DNA of 34,353 nucleotides from Pseudomonadota bacterium. Its GTDB lineage: Bacteria > Myxococcota_A > UBA796 > GCA-2862545. Under the pieces are notes generated by a model. That model was not told the DNA's origin. It saw only the letters and a list, made by a program, of their open reading frames with translations, and made no database searches. Position numbers and translations under genes: made by a program. Positions 24,584-33,478 of this stretch are shown here, piece by piece; the stretch's first letter is position 1; each line of letters begins with the position of its first letter. The stretch lies in assembly GCA_023954855.1 (NCBI GenBank), contig JAGSGY010000059.1:1-34353 (forward strand), given 5' to 3'.

Positions 24584-24627
24584 GCGAGCACCTTATCCCC
24601 AGGCTTCGGCGGCTGCCGGGGACTTGG

Positions 24628-26409
24628 TCAGCGCGGTGGGACTTCCCAGGCGCGCACACCGCCATCCGGGGCGTATCCCTTTAGATCGAGTGACACCCAG
24701 GCGCCGGTCGGCGGTGAGGTGAGCGCGGCGTGCGTGCGTTCGCAGAGGGTGATTCCGCCGTGTGGGGCCTTCGGCTCGAGCCGTGCGGAGAGGTTCACGA
24801 CCGGGCCGATGGCCGTGTACTCGACGTGGCCCTCGCCCCCGAGGTTGCCGACGAAGGCCGGACCAGTGGCCAGGCCGATGCGGACCTTGAGCTCGCCATC
24901 GGTGACGTCCTTCCACTCGGCCTTCATGCGCTGAACCTCGGCATGCATCTCTTCGGCGCAATCGAGGCCTGCCTGCGCGGCGTCGTCGAGTGGGCGGGGC
25001 GCGCCGAAGAGCACCATCAGCCCGTCACCGTTGATCTTGTCCAGGTAGCCACCGTGCTTCTGAATGATCGGGATCATCGCCTGAAGGTAGAGCCGTAGCG
25101 ATCGCAGGACATCCTCGGTGGGAAGGCGATTCGACAGCTTGGTGTAGCCGACGATGTCGGTGAACATCACGGTCACCTCCCTGCGCTCGGCGGCCGAGGG
25201 GCTGAGGGCTTCGCCACCGGTGGACTGCAACCAGTCGAGCACGTCGGGAGAGACGTACTTGCCGAAGGCCTGGGTGAGCATCTGGTTGTATCGAAGCTGG
25301 CGCCAGCCTTGGTGACCCGCCGATGCGAGGGCACCCACGGAGAGCGGCAGTGCCAGTGCGAGTGGCTGAATCCAGAGGTCCGCCGCGCGAAAGGCCACCC
25401 AGGACAGCAAGTAGGCATCGAGGAAGATGCCGGCTGAGATCACCAGCCAGAGTCGCGCGCTCCACCGTCGGGTGACGAACACTACGGCGAGGATGAGCCC
25501 CGCCAACAGCGTCATCCGTCGAGAGACCGCACGGATGGAGCGACCCTCGGCGAGGGCCTGTGAGAGGTTTGCATGCACGCTGACCAGGGGCTCGAGAGCC
25601 GCCGCGGGAGTGCGACCAAGGTCGGCGACGCTTTGGGCGCTGGCACCGATCAGGACGTGTCTGCCGTCGACGACCTCGCGAATCTCGGCGAGACCTTCGG
25701 GTGTCGCGGTCCGCTCGACTAGGTCGTAGAGCGTCACACGAGGAAAGTCGTCGAAGTCGCGGCTGTACGGGACGAGTTCCGGAACGCAGGAGGTCGGCGC
25801 CGTGCCGGTAGTCGCGTAGCTCAGCGACGGGATGCATCCGTCGTGGACCGATAGGCACGGAGTCACGGCCCGGTAGACGCCGTCGGCGTGAATGGGGGGC
25901 GCGGCGAGGTGAGCGATGCGTGTGCCCTGGACGCCCTTGCGAAGCGGCAAGACGTAGCTGGCAGGGTCGGCCGCGCACTGCGACAGGGCGGAAGGGCCGG
26001 AGGGCGGCAGAGCGGCGCCGGTGGACGACTGCTTGCGCGTGACTTCGGTTCCGAGAACGAGGCCGATCGACTTCGCCGTGTCGCGCAGCACCTCATCCGA
26101 GGGCCTTGCCGGCGCGAGAGGGTCGCCGCTGAGCAAGACGTCCACACCGACGCTCTTCGCTCCTTGAGCCGTCACCACATCGGCGATCGCCGCGTAGATT
26201 TCGGGGTCGACGGGCCAGCCGTAGGTCAGCGCGGAGCGGTCATCGATGTCGATGATCGCTACGTGCGAGGGCCCCTGGGGTACACCGACCTGCCATCGGT
26301 CGAGGGTACTTAGGTCCGAGGCGCTTACGGGAGAGAGAAGCGCCAGCAGCAGCCCCACGACGGCCCCCGCAAGCAGTGCGGCGGCGGTGTTCGGAGGGGC
26401 GGTGCTCAC
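24628..26409 (-). CDS. CHASE2-domain class III adenylate cyclase
   Basis: A 593-residue membrane receptor that should convert ATP to cAMP. A first hydrophobic helix (about 8-28) is followed by a periplasmic CHASE2 sensor (about 30-290) with several Cys, then about three membrane helices (295-370), a linker, and the catalytic domain. Metal-binding Asp418 (Phe-Thr-Asp-Ile-Val-Gly-Tyr) and Asp462, substrate-selecting Lys458, and catalytic Asn539 and Arg543 are present. The second substrate-selecting position is Thr532 rather than Asp, the mark of class IIIb adenylate cyclases, many of which respond to bicarbonate. Start is GTG. It lies 6 nt after the transglutaminase-like gene; both probably share a promoter. 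Confidence 0.93.
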   Translation of the reverse strand: MSTAPPNTAAALLAGAVVGLLLALLSPVSASDLSTLDRWQVGVPQGPSHVAIIDIDDRSALTYGWPVDPEIYAAIADVVTAQGAKSVGVDVLLSGDPLAPARPSDEVLRDTAKSIGLVLGTEVTRKQSSTGAALPPSGPSALSQCAADPASYVLPLRKGVQGTRIAHLAAPPIHADGVYRAVTPCLSVHDGCIPSLSYATTGTAPTSCVPELVPYSRDFDDFPRVTLYDLVERTATPEGLAEIREVVDGRHVLIGASAQSVADLGRTPAAALEPLVSVHANLSQALAEGRSIRAVSRRMTLLAGLILAVVFVTRRWSARLWLVISAGIFLDAYLLSWVAFRAADLWIQPLALALPLSVGALASAGHQGWRQLRYNQMLTQAFGKYVSPDVLDWLQSTGGEALSPSAAERREVTVMFTDIVGYTKLSNRLPTEDVLRSLRLYLQAMIPIIQKHGGYLDKINGDGLMVLFGAPRPLDDAAQAGLDCAEEMHAEVQRMKAEWKDVTDGELKVRIGLATGPAFVGNLGGEGHVEYTAIGPVVNLSARLEPKAPHGGITLCERTHAALTSPPTGAWVSLDLKGYAPDGGVRAWEVPPR

Positions 26410-26415
26410 GGCGGC

Positions 26416-29181
26416 CTAGAGGGACGCGGGTGCGTAGAAGAACAGGGGCGCTAGCGCTTCCTCTTCGGTCTGCGGGGCGCCTCGGCGGCCGGCCATTGCA
26501 TCGGTCTCGAGCGGTGCGTCGGTCAGACCCTCGGCTTCCATCTGCTCCTGTCGCTTTCGTGCCTTCTCGAGCACGCTCTCGAGGCGCCGCTCGATGGCGG
26601 CATCTTCGCTGGCCTCGGTGGCATCGTCGGCCATGCCTCCGCTCTCGAGGAGCATGCGCATGACGGGCCGTGGCAGAAGCATGAAGGCGGCTTCAATCTG
26701 TGCGAATGCGGACGCGTCTTGGGCTTCACCCTTCGACGTCGCTGCGAGCATGACGCCGAGGTTGTAGCAAGACTCGCCGACTCCGCTCTCGCAGATGGTG
26801 AGCGCTTGCTCGAGCCCCGCCTTGCGGCTGCCGCCCATCCAGGCAAGGACCGAGAGCGCCATGGGGCTCGCACTGTCCGGTGGAGTGGCCGGAACCGTCA
26901 TCGCGGGAAGGGCAGCCAACGCGGTCGATGGGTCCGCTCCCGTCGGCTCGAGGGCATTGTCCTCGGCGTTTGGAAGGGCGATCGTCGGGTAGTCGCGCCA
27001 GGCGTCGCGGGTTCGGAACGCTTCGAAGCTCTCGGACTTTCCGATGAGGTCGGCACCGAGGGTCCACGCTTCGGTGAAGTCCACCGACATGGCCGTCGCC
27101 TCGACGGGTACAAAGAGCGCGCCGTCGACTTCGATGAAACGGTCCGCCTCAAGGCCGAGAAGCAGATGCCCTCCCGAGCGCAGCCCGGTGTCGACACCGA
27201 GCAAGACGTGGCCGGGGGTGGTGATGATCACTGTGCCGAGGCCGACGGCCTCGAACATCGAGGCCATGAGCACAGTCAGGTCGTCGCAGTCGCCGGTGAG
27301 TCGGGCCAAGGTCTGGCGCGGGTGCTGAACCTCATCGATGCTGTCGGCGAACGAGGTCTGTACCGGGTCTGGGACATAGCGGAGCTCTGGGCTCCACAGC
27401 GCGGTGTGCACGGCGGCAGCACGGCCCAGAGCCTTGGTGGGGACGCCATCGGGAAGCGCTCCGGCGGTGGCTGCTGTCGAGAGGTCGCGGACGGTGCTGT
27501 CGGCGGGGTCTACGAATGCGGCGACCGAGCGGGGCTGGCGCCAATCCACCGTGTTCCGGCGGTGCACGGTCAGGCTCGCGTAGGCACGAGAGCGGCCGAA
27601 GCTGTCGTCGAGCTTGTAGCTGAGTGTCGCCGAGAGCTGGATCGCGTGCTGGGCCTCGGGGTCGAGTTCTGGAAGGCTCTCAAGCCTCACGGGGAGCGCA
27701 TGCGAGGAGCCCGCGGGAATGTCAGGAACCTCGAGTGTCGCGAGCACCTGGTCGGCGCCGCGGATTTCGAGAGTCGCGCCGGTGAGTGCGGTCTCACCAC
27801 CATTGGTGATGCTGAGCGAGCCGACCCCTTGCTCGGTGGCCTCGCGGGCCCTAGCAGGGAACAGCGGGCTCAGGTCGAAGGAGCCGATCTCGACGGCCTG
27901 AGGGGCGAGCCCCTCGCCGACGCTACTCGGCAATCCCAGTTTGGCCCGCTTGCCCGGGTCGTCGATGGCTGTCGTGAAGCGAGCGTCGAGGTCGCGGACC
28001 GCGGTGTCGAGCGCGCTGTACGGATCGGCGCCGTTGCCGGTGGCGGTGAGCACTTCGCCGCCGCCGGTGCCCTTTAGGCTCGCAGTCACGAGCCAGCGCG
28101 TGTCGCCGTCGCTGCGGCTGTCTTGGTAGGTGACGACCGCAAAGTAGGGGTCTTCAGCCGCCTTGGCCTCGGCCATCGGGGACTTGTCTGAGACGGACTC
28201 GACGTCGACCCAAGTGAGGTTTGCCAGCGCCGAGCGCACCAGGGTCGGCGCGCTTGCCGCGACCACGGCTGCCTCGGACTTCGCGGCAGGGCTCTTCGGT
28301 CCAATGACCTGCACCCGCACCGAGCGGCGATTTAGCCGGCCGAAGTGCATCTCGGCGTGCAGCAGGCGGTCGGACTGGTGGGTGACCGCCAGACCGAGGC
28401 CCCGGTCAGACTCGATGTGTTCGCCGAGGTGCTCGAGGGCGTCGATGCCCTCACCGCGAAGCATGAACTGGCTCACGGTGCGGGAGAATGCGCCCAGGCG
28501 GGCTCCGGTGATGCCCGGAAGCTCGGCGAGGCGGTCGGCGATGGCTTCGGCTTGTGCACGGTCGCGCAGACCGCTGACCTTCAGGTCCACGTCCCAGGGG
28601 CCCGTGGGCTTCCACTCGCCGGTCCACGCGGTGACATCCGAAGCGAGCAGGTCCGGTGAGCGCTTCTTGACGTTGCCGCCGAACAAGGCCTGACCGAAGT
28701 TGGCGCCGAAGATGTCGTGCCAGCTGACCGAGTCGGAGTAGACCGTATCGCCCTGGCTGATGCGAATGACGTGACGGGTGAGCGTGCAGTAGTAGGTGAG
28801 CCCCATCGCGGCTGCGCTGCCCGAGTCTTTCTCGCACGCGAGCTGCACCGACCATGCGGCGTCGGCGTTGAGGACGGTCAGCTCGTCCGGAACCTGCCCA
28901 GAGGCGAGTGCGTCGGAGAGTGCGAAGGACTGGCTGCGCAGCGAACTGTCGAGGTCCACAACTCTGTGTCCGGCGTCTTTGAGAGCGCCGTGAACCCAGG
29001 CGTCGAGGGGGCCGGCGTCGCGTGTCTGGCCGTCCGCGGTGACTTTCGAGACCACCACCACCCGCAGGGGCGTGGACTCTTGGGCGTGCGCAAGCGGCGC
29101 TGCGAGCGCGAGAGCGGCCAGGCCGAGCGTGGCTCTCACCATGCGGCGGCCTGCGCTGCGCGTCGATTCGAAGTCGCTCAT
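26416..29181 (-). CDS. large secreted transglutaminase-like protein
   Basis: A 921-residue exported protein. The ATG at 29181 has GAGGAG upstream and opens a signal peptide (Gly-Arg-Arg, leucine/alanine core, Ala-His-Ala-Gln); an in-frame start at 29277 would add 32 residues before it and is unlikely. Residues about 30-590 are repeated alpha-beta and beta-sandwich-like units I cannot name. A transglutaminase-like/cysteine-protease-like domain follows, with Gly-Asp-C632-Asp-Asp, Pro-Gly-H658 and Ile-Glu-Val-D686 as the likely catalytic triad. The last 150 residues are helical with a Cys pair and an acidic, Arg/Glu-rich stretch. Such domains often process peptides or peptidoglycan in the envelope. 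It heads the cyclase-kinase operon, so it may help sense or shape an external signal. Confidence 0.8.
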   Translation of the reverse strand: MSDFESTRSAGRRMVRATLGLAALALAAPLAHAQESTPLRVVVVSKVTADGQTRDAGPLDAWVHGALKDAGHRVVDLDSSLRSQSFALSDALASGQVPDELTVLNADAAWSVQLACEKDSGSAAAMGLTYYCTLTRHVIRISQGDTVYSDSVSWHDIFGANFGQALFGGNVKKRSPDLLASDVTAWTGEWKPTGPWDVDLKVSGLRDRAQAEAIADRLAELPGITGARLGAFSRTVSQFMLRGEGIDALEHLGEHIESDRGLGLAVTHQSDRLLHAEMHFGRLNRRSVRVQVIGPKSPAAKSEAAVVAASAPTLVRSALANLTWVDVESVSDKSPMAEAKAAEDPYFAVVTYQDSRSDGDTRWLVTASLKGTGGGEVLTATGNGADPYSALDTAVRDLDARFTTAIDDPGKRAKLGLPSSVGEGLAPQAVEIGSFDLSPLFPARAREATEQGVGSLSITNGGETALTGATLEIRGADQVLATLEVPDIPAGSSHALPVRLESLPELDPEAQHAIQLSATLSYKLDDSFGRSRAYASLTVHRRNTVDWRQPRSVAAFVDPADSTVRDLSTAATAGALPDGVPTKALGRAAAVHTALWSPELRYVPDPVQTSFADSIDEVQHPRQTLARLTGDCDDLTVLMASMFEAVGLGTVIITTPGHVLLGVDTGLRSGGHLLLGLEADRFIEVDGALFVPVEATAMSVDFTEAWTLGADLIGKSESFEAFRTRDAWRDYPTIALPNAEDNALEPTGADPSTALAALPAMTVPATPPDSASPMALSVLAWMGGSRKAGLEQALTICESGVGESCYNLGVMLAATSKGEAQDASAFAQIEAAFMLLPRPVMRMLLESGGMADDATEASEDAAIERRLESVLEKARKRQEQMEAEGLTDAPLETDAMAGRRGAPQTEEEALAPLFFYAPASL

Positions 29182-29384
29182 GGACACTCCTCGCTGCGTT
29201 TCGGCAGCGGACGCGCCCAGTGTAGTGCTTGCGTGGCGCTGCGTGTGCAGCGAGTCAACGCGTGTGACCGTCAACATGGTCCTCTCCGGGTCAAAAACGA
29301 CGCCTACTCAACAGGCATCCCAGAGAAGGTATGCGATCCACGAGCCGTCGACCACCGGCGTCTGCGGCGATCGGCCTGGAGCGT

Positions 29385-29414
29385 GCACTGGGCCCGGCAG
29401 GTGGGGCCCAGTGC
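29385..29414 (-). terminator. perfect 11-bp hairpin after the universal stress protein gene
   Basis: GCACTGGGCCC (29385-29395) and its exact complement (29404-29414) enclose an 8-nt loop. The hairpin lies 6 nt beyond the universal stress protein stop on the minus strand, the right place for a terminator. There is no T-run, so a protein-assisted or RNA-stabilising role is equally possible. Confidence 0.7.
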
Positions 29415-29420
29415 GACTTC

Positions 29421-30275
29421 CTACGCTGCGGCTGGAATGACCAGGACCGGGCACTCGGCGCCTTGGATGATCCGATCTGCGCGGCTGCCCATCACACTGT
29501 CCATCAGGCTGTCGTGCCCGTGGGTCACCATGGCGACGGCCGAGACGTCTAGCCGCTCAGCGGCGTGCAGGATGGAGGGCACGACGGCCCCGTCGGCATA
29601 CTCGGTTCGCCACGACCAATGCGGACGACTGGGCAGCTTCAGCAGCGGCATCTGGCCTCGCGGTCCGACGTGCAGCAGGACGAACTCGGTCGCGCCATGC
29701 CACAGGCCATCGATCAAGTCCACCGCGCCGTCGACGGCGGCCTGCTGGTCTTCCTGGCTCGAGATCGGGACGAGAACGCGAGGAAAGCCGATGGTGCCTC
29801 GGCGTAGATGCACAAGGGGGCGCGCATGCCGCTGTACGACGAGCGCCGCATGTGGCGCCTCTCGCGCGATGGATGCGCCGACACTGCCCTCGACCAGTCG
29901 ATCGATGCCTCTGGGCCGGTGGGTGCCGAGCACCACGAGGTCCGGGTTCAGGTGGCGCATGGCGACGCTGATGCCCTCCCTCGCGCTGGCGTTCCTGATG
30001 CTCTTCAGGTGAATACGGAAACCGAGCTTTCGGAAGTCGCTGGTGGTGGCGTCGTAGTCGAGCAGCCCCCAGTCCACGAGGAGCTGGCGTGCCGTTGGCA
30101 GCCGTGTCCAGTGGGAAGTCTCCCCGTGCTTGCGTACATGCAGGGCTGTGAGGTCAGCCCCCGTCTCGGAGCACAGCTTCAGTGCGTGGGCCCAAGGCGC
30201 GGCAGCACCTTCGGCAAGGTCGGTCGCCAACATCACGTTCTTGAACGGGGGGTGGTGGTGGAGTGCGGTGGCCAT
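29421..30275 (-). CDS. tandem-domain universal stress protein
   Basis: A 284-residue protein made of two UspA domains (about 10-150 and 158-284). Each has the start strand (Val-Met-Leu-Ala-Thr-Asp; Val-Leu-Val-Pro-Ile) and an ATP-site-like segment: Gly-Thr-His-Arg-Pro-Arg-Gly with Gly-Ser after nine residues in the first, and Thr-His-Gly-His with Met-Gly-Ser in the second. The family binds ATP or AMP and helps cells survive starvation or stress. GGAGG lies five bases before the ATG. It stands alone and ends at the 29385-29414 hairpin. The roughly 170 bp upstream are relatively A+T-rich and shared with a divergent gene, so hold both promoters. Confidence 0.93.
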   Translation of the reverse strand: MATALHHHPPFKNVMLATDLAEGAAAPWAHALKLCSETGADLTALHVRKHGETSHWTRLPTARQLLVDWGLLDYDATTSDFRKLGFRIHLKSIRNASAREGISVAMRHLNPDLVVLGTHRPRGIDRLVEGSVGASIAREAPHAALVVQRHARPLVHLRRGTIGFPRVLVPISSQEDQQAAVDGAVDLIDGLWHGATEFVLLHVGPRGQMPLLKLPSRPHWSWRTEYADGAVVPSILHAAERLDVSAVAMVTHGHDSLMDSVMGSRADRIIQGAECPVLVIPAAA

Positions 30276-30448
30276 AAGAACCTCCTCTCAATGCAAACCC
30301 TTTCCTTTTGAGTATCCAGTTTAGAGGCTGATTTCGAGCGATATATGGCCGATTGCGCTCCCGCGCGGATCGACACGGGTGAAACGCTCCGGGGTCCCAG
30401 GCGACTAAGGAGTAACTTGGACTTACCCTTGTTCTCGTGGAGTTAGAG

Positions 30449-30733
30449 ATGGCGCGTGCAGTCTGGAATGGTGTGGTGCTTGCCGAGTCGGATGACACGG
30501 TCGTCGTCGAGGGCAATCACTACTTCCCGCCCGAGTCGCTCAATCGGGAGTTCTTCGCCGAGAGTGGCCACCACAGCGTGTGTCCTTGGAAGGGCACGGC
30601 GTCGTATCTTCACGTCGACGTGAATGGCGAGCGCAATGCGGATGCCGCCTGGTTCTACCCAGAGACCAAGCCTCGCGCCGAGGTGGTCAAGGGACGCGTG
30701 GCGTTTTGGCGAGGCGTTCAGGTCGAGCTGTAA
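30449..30733 (+). CDS. DUF427 domain protein
   Basis: A 94-residue protein from the ATG at 30449. It matches DUF427 throughout: Trp-Asn-Gly-Val-Val-Leu-Ala-Glu-Ser, Val-Glu-Gly-Asn-His-Tyr-Phe-Pro, Cys-Pro-Trp-Lys-Gly-Thr-Ala-Ser-Tyr and Ala-Ala-Trp-Phe-Tyr-Pro. The fold is a small beta-barrel; function is unknown, though some relatives bind nucleotides or sit near redox enzymes. A GTG at 30437 is in frame, but GGAG at 30439-30442 fits the ATG better. Its last 16 bases overlap the convergent FHA gene. Confidence 0.88.
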   Translation: MARAVWNGVVLAESDDTVVVEGNHYFPPESLNREFFAESGHHSVCPWKGTASYLHVDVNGERNADAAWFYPETKPRAEVVKGRVAFWRGVQVEL

Positions 30734-31218
30734 GACGATGTCAGATCGGCCTGCGGACTGGAGGCTCCAGGAGTCGTGAAGAACCACGCGTGGCCGTCAT
30801 CGAAGAACCAGCCGGCGGCGTCGGGTCGGTGTCCCGGAGCGAGGCGAGGCGGCTCGGTGTACAGGCTGCAGACACCGCTCAGCGAGACCGTGTCGAGTCG
30901 ATCGCCGCGCAGCGCGAGGACGCTGGTGGGCAGGCGCACGTCCTCGATGGTGAGCGCGAGGCCAGGGGCGAGCTCGATGACCAGGCCCGGCTCGAGAATC
31001 GGGTCGGGGGTGAGGGCTCCACCCACCGCCACCGCCACCGCCCCGCGCAGGCAGAGCAAGCGAAGGTCGCCTCCCCGCAGCGAGATCATGGCGTGTGCCT
31101 CTGAGATCCGCTCGTCCGCGATGCACACCGCACTCGTCCACAGCCGTCCAATCAGGTCGCCAGGACCGGCTTGGACCAGCGTGCCATCGGGCATGCGCAG
31201 GAGTGCGAAGGGCTTCAT
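30718..31218 (-). CDS. FHA-domain protein
   Basis: A 166-residue protein from the ATG at 31218. The forkhead-associated core is visible from residue 15 to about 90: Leu-Ile-Gly-Arg, then Ile-Ser-Glu-Ala-His-Ala, the Arg and Ser-plus-His positions that bind phosphothreonine peptides. The remaining 75 residues are unassigned. FHA proteins are readers of Ser/Thr kinase signalling, so this may act downstream of kinases like those in the window, though they are not adjacent. A GTG at 31263 is in frame, but adds 15 residues with no pattern. Its 3-prime end overlaps the DUF427 gene tail by 16 bases. Confidence 0.75.
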   Translation of the reverse strand: MKPFALLRMPDGTLVQAGPGDLIGRLWTSAVCIADERISEAHAMISLRGGDLRLLCLRGAVAVAVGGALTPDPILEPGLVIELAPGLALTIEDVRLPTSVLALRGDRLDTVSLSGVCSLYTEPPRLAPGHRPDAAGWFFDDGHAWFFTTPGASSPQADLTSSYSST

Positions 31219-31280
31219 CGCGGCCCCATATCGCTGTGGACGGGCGTCGGCAGCCGGTGCCACGCCAGGCTTCAGCCCTT

Positions 31281-32411
31281 CTATTCGCCGAGCACGCTGT
31301 GAATTGACTCGGCGAAGAGCACATCCGCGAGCCAGTCGGCGACGGTGACGCCCTCGACCTCGGTCTCGTCGAAGGACCCAAGCACATTATCGAGGGTCTC
31401 GGCATCGACGTTGAGAGGCAGGCCTGCGGCCGCTCCCGAGAACTCGATGCTCGAGTCCACGGCCGTCGCGGTGTGCTTGCTGCCGCCGTAGACGAACGAG
31501 GCGTAGCGGTCGGGAAAGGCCTCGCTCAGGCGGGCGGTCTCGGTGAGCACCGCGGCCTCGTAGTCCTCGAAGTCCTGGTCCAGGAACATGGTGCCGATGA
31601 TGAAGTCGCCGCGGGAGGTCACGGGGAAGTAGCGCAGCTTCTTGTCGCGCTTGAGCTGCCACTCCACGAAGGACGTGAGGTGGCCATTCGCGGTGCAGTC
31701 TTTGCAGCTGTCTGGAAGCAGGTGCCCGATGCCCCAGTCGTCGATGCGCTCCTCGATCCAGCTCGGATCGTCGGCGAGAGCGAGCGCGAGCCCGGCGTCC
31801 TGCACCACGTCGATCGGCACGTTCGGGTACAGCTCGCGCAGCATCGGCGCGACGATGATCGAGCCGTACGCACCCCCGGAGACGCCGGCCAGCACGATGC
31901 GCTCGGGCTCCGGGTAGCTGTCGACAATCACGTCGAGGGCAGCCGAGGTGTTCATCAGCCCGCGGTGGATGCGGTCGGGTGTGCCATCGCCGTCGTCGTC
32001 GCGCTCTGCGTTGCCGGCAAATAGCGAGCCATCGCAGTACGGCACGAAGGCCGCGTCCCAGTCTTTGACGGGGTTGGCGTCGAGGTCCGGATTGAGAATG
32101 CCGCCCTGGGGAACGCCGGGGTTGGCCACGTCGAAGGCTTGGCAGAAGTCATCCCAGCAAGCGCCGCCGCCTTGCAGCGCGATGAGCAGAGGCCCCCCAG
32201 AGCCGGCGCGAGTGGCCATCTGGTAGGGGTCGCCGTGCAGGCACTGCGGTCCGTCCTCGGGGTCGAAGCCGTACTGGACTACGCCATCGCCGAGCTCGTC
32301 GACCGAGCTGGGCTCGAAGGCGCCGAGGTAGTCGTAGGCACCGGTCTTATCGAGCGCGCCCAGCGGATTGCCGCAGGCGGTGAGCAGGACGAGCAGGGGA
32401 GTGAGTCGCAC
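31281..32411 (-). CDS. pectinacetylesterase/Notum-like lipoprotein esterase
   Basis: A 376-residue lipoprotein. Starting at the GTG at 32411, with GGAGG five bases upstream, the leader Arg-Leu-Thr-Pro-Leu-Leu-Val-Leu-Leu-Thr-Ala-Cys is an ideal lipobox; the in-frame ATG at 32492 would add 27 residues before it. The mature protein shows Gln-Gly-Gly-Gly-Ala-Cys-Trp (oxyanion segment), Gly-Val-Ser178-Gly-Gly-Ala-Tyr-Gly (nucleophile) and Lys-His313-Thr-Ala (catalytic His), the pattern of the pectinacetylesterase/Notum family of alpha/beta-hydrolases that remove O-acetyl or O-acyl groups. A calcium-type Asp-Asp-Asp-Gly-Asp-Gly loop lies near residue 130. The substrate is unknown. Confidence 0.85.
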   Translation of the reverse strand: MRLTPLLVLLTACGNPLGALDKTGAYDYLGAFEPSSVDELGDGVVQYGFDPEDGPQCLHGDPYQMATRAGSGGPLLIALQGGGACWDDFCQAFDVANPGVPQGGILNPDLDANPVKDWDAAFVPYCDGSLFAGNAERDDDGDGTPDRIHRGLMNTSAALDVIVDSYPEPERIVLAGVSGGAYGSIIVAPMLRELYPNVPIDVVQDAGLALALADDPSWIEERIDDWGIGHLLPDSCKDCTANGHLTSFVEWQLKRDKKLRYFPVTSRGDFIIGTMFLDQDFEDYEAAVLTETARLSEAFPDRYASFVYGGSKHTATAVDSSIEFSGAAAGLPLNVDAETLDNVLGSFDETEVEGVTVADWLADVLFAESIHSVLGE

Positions 32412-32527
32412 GAGGGCCTCCGACGCGCGCACTATACGGCTCGGCGCCAGCGGTTCTGTTTCAGTCCAGCGAACACTGAGGCGGCTCCGCATGCCCGGTC
32501 TACACTGCGGCCACCTCAGGAGTCGTC

Positions 32528-33448
32528 ATGCCTCTTCGCCCGACCCACGCCTTCTCGATTGTCGCCCGGGACAGCGCCACTGGAGCGCTCGGCGGTGCGA
32601 TTGTGAGCCCTCTCTTCGCGGCGGGCCGGGACGTGCTCTGGATTCGCCAAGAAGTCGGTGCGGTGGCGAACCAGGGATTCATCCATGTTGCCGGCGGCTC
32701 GGGTACCTTGGAGCGCCTCGCGGCTGGCAAGAGCCCCAAGGATGCGCTGGCCGAGCTGATTGCAGCGGACCCGGGCTCGGCACTGCGCCAGATCGGCGTC
32801 GTCGCAGCGAGTGGCGCAAGTGCGGCGCACACGGGTGAGCGCTGCGTCGCGCAGGCCGTTCACCACCATGGGCAGAACTTCTCGGTCCAGGCCAACATGA
32901 TGGACAAGTCGAGTGTGGTGCCTGCGATGGTGGCTGCGTGGGAGTCGAGCGAGGGCACGGAATTGGCCGAGCGGCTGGTAGCCGTGTTGCGTGCGGGTCA
33001 GGCCGCTAGCGGCGAGGGGCCGGCCGTGCAGTCGGCAGCGGTCATCGTGGCACCTCCCAAGGCCAGCGGGAGTGGCTGGGAGCGGTACCAGGTGGACTTG
33101 CGCGTCGACGAACACACCGATCCCATCGAAGAGATCGGTCGCCTTCTCGCGGTACATCGCGGCTACCAGCACCTCGACGAGGCCGAGATTGCCCTTGAAC
33201 GCGAAGATCTCCCGGCGGCGATTCGTCACTACGAGACCGCTTCGGAGCTCGTGCCCGAGAACACCGAGATTCAGTTCTGGCACGGCCTGCTGCTCATCCA
33301 GAATGGCGATGCCCTTCCGGGTGCGGCGAAGCTGCGGATGGTCTGCACCCGCCAGCCGCGGTGGATTGAGGTCGCGCGACGTCTCGGGGACGTGAACATC
33401 ATCTCGCAAGAGACGGTCGCGCAGGTCCTCACCATCGTGAGTCCGTAG
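32528..33448 (+). CDS. DUF1028 protein with C-terminal TPR-like repeat
   Basis: A 306-residue protein. Residues 5-215 match DUF1028, a family with an Ntn-hydrolase-like fold: His-Ala-Phe-Ser-Ile-Val-Ala-Arg-Asp at the start, Gly-Ala-Val-Ala-Asn-Gln, Arg-Gln-Ile-Gly-Val-Val, and Gly-Gln-Asn-Phe-Ser-Val-Gln-Ala-Asn. The catalytic activity of the family is not established. The last 80 residues form a tetratricopeptide-like helical pair (Ala-Leu-Glu-Arg-Glu-Asp-Leu-Pro), which may bind partners. AGGAG precedes the ATG. It lies back to back with the pectinacetylesterase-like gene and converges on the cyclophilin gene. Confidence 0.88.
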   Translation: MPLRPTHAFSIVARDSATGALGGAIVSPLFAAGRDVLWIRQEVGAVANQGFIHVAGGSGTLERLAAGKSPKDALAELIAADPGSALRQIGVVAASGASAAHTGERCVAQAVHHHGQNFSVQANMMDKSSVVPAMVAAWESSEGTELAERLVAVLRAGQAASGEGPAVQSAAVIVAPPKASGSGWERYQVDLRVDEHTDPIEEIGRLLAVHRGYQHLDEAEIALEREDLPAAIRHYETASELVPENTEIQFWHGLLLIQNGDALPGAAKLRMVCTRQPRWIEVARRLGDVNIISQETVAQVLTIVSP

Positions 33449-33449
33449 G

Positions 33450-33471
33450 GGCCCGACCTCGCAGCCGGGCC
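33450..33471. terminator. short inverted repeat between convergent genes
   Basis: GGCCCG (33450-33455) and CGGGCC (33466-33471) form a six-base-pair stem around a 10-nt loop, in the 30-bp gap between the DUF1028 and cyclophilin stops. It could terminate transcription in both directions but lacks a T-run. Confidence 0.45.
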
Positions 33472-33478
33472 ACCTCGA

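Noticed and set aside
26719-28077. 452-codon plus-strand frame opposite the transglutaminase-like gene
   Set aside because: Gly/Arg-rich shadow; the minus-strand reading has a signal peptide and catalytic motif.
30276-30330. possible sigma-54 promoter upstream of the universal stress protein gene
   Set aside because: GG and GC elements are present on the minus strand, but the spacing is nine rather than ten bases and the rest of the consensus is weak.
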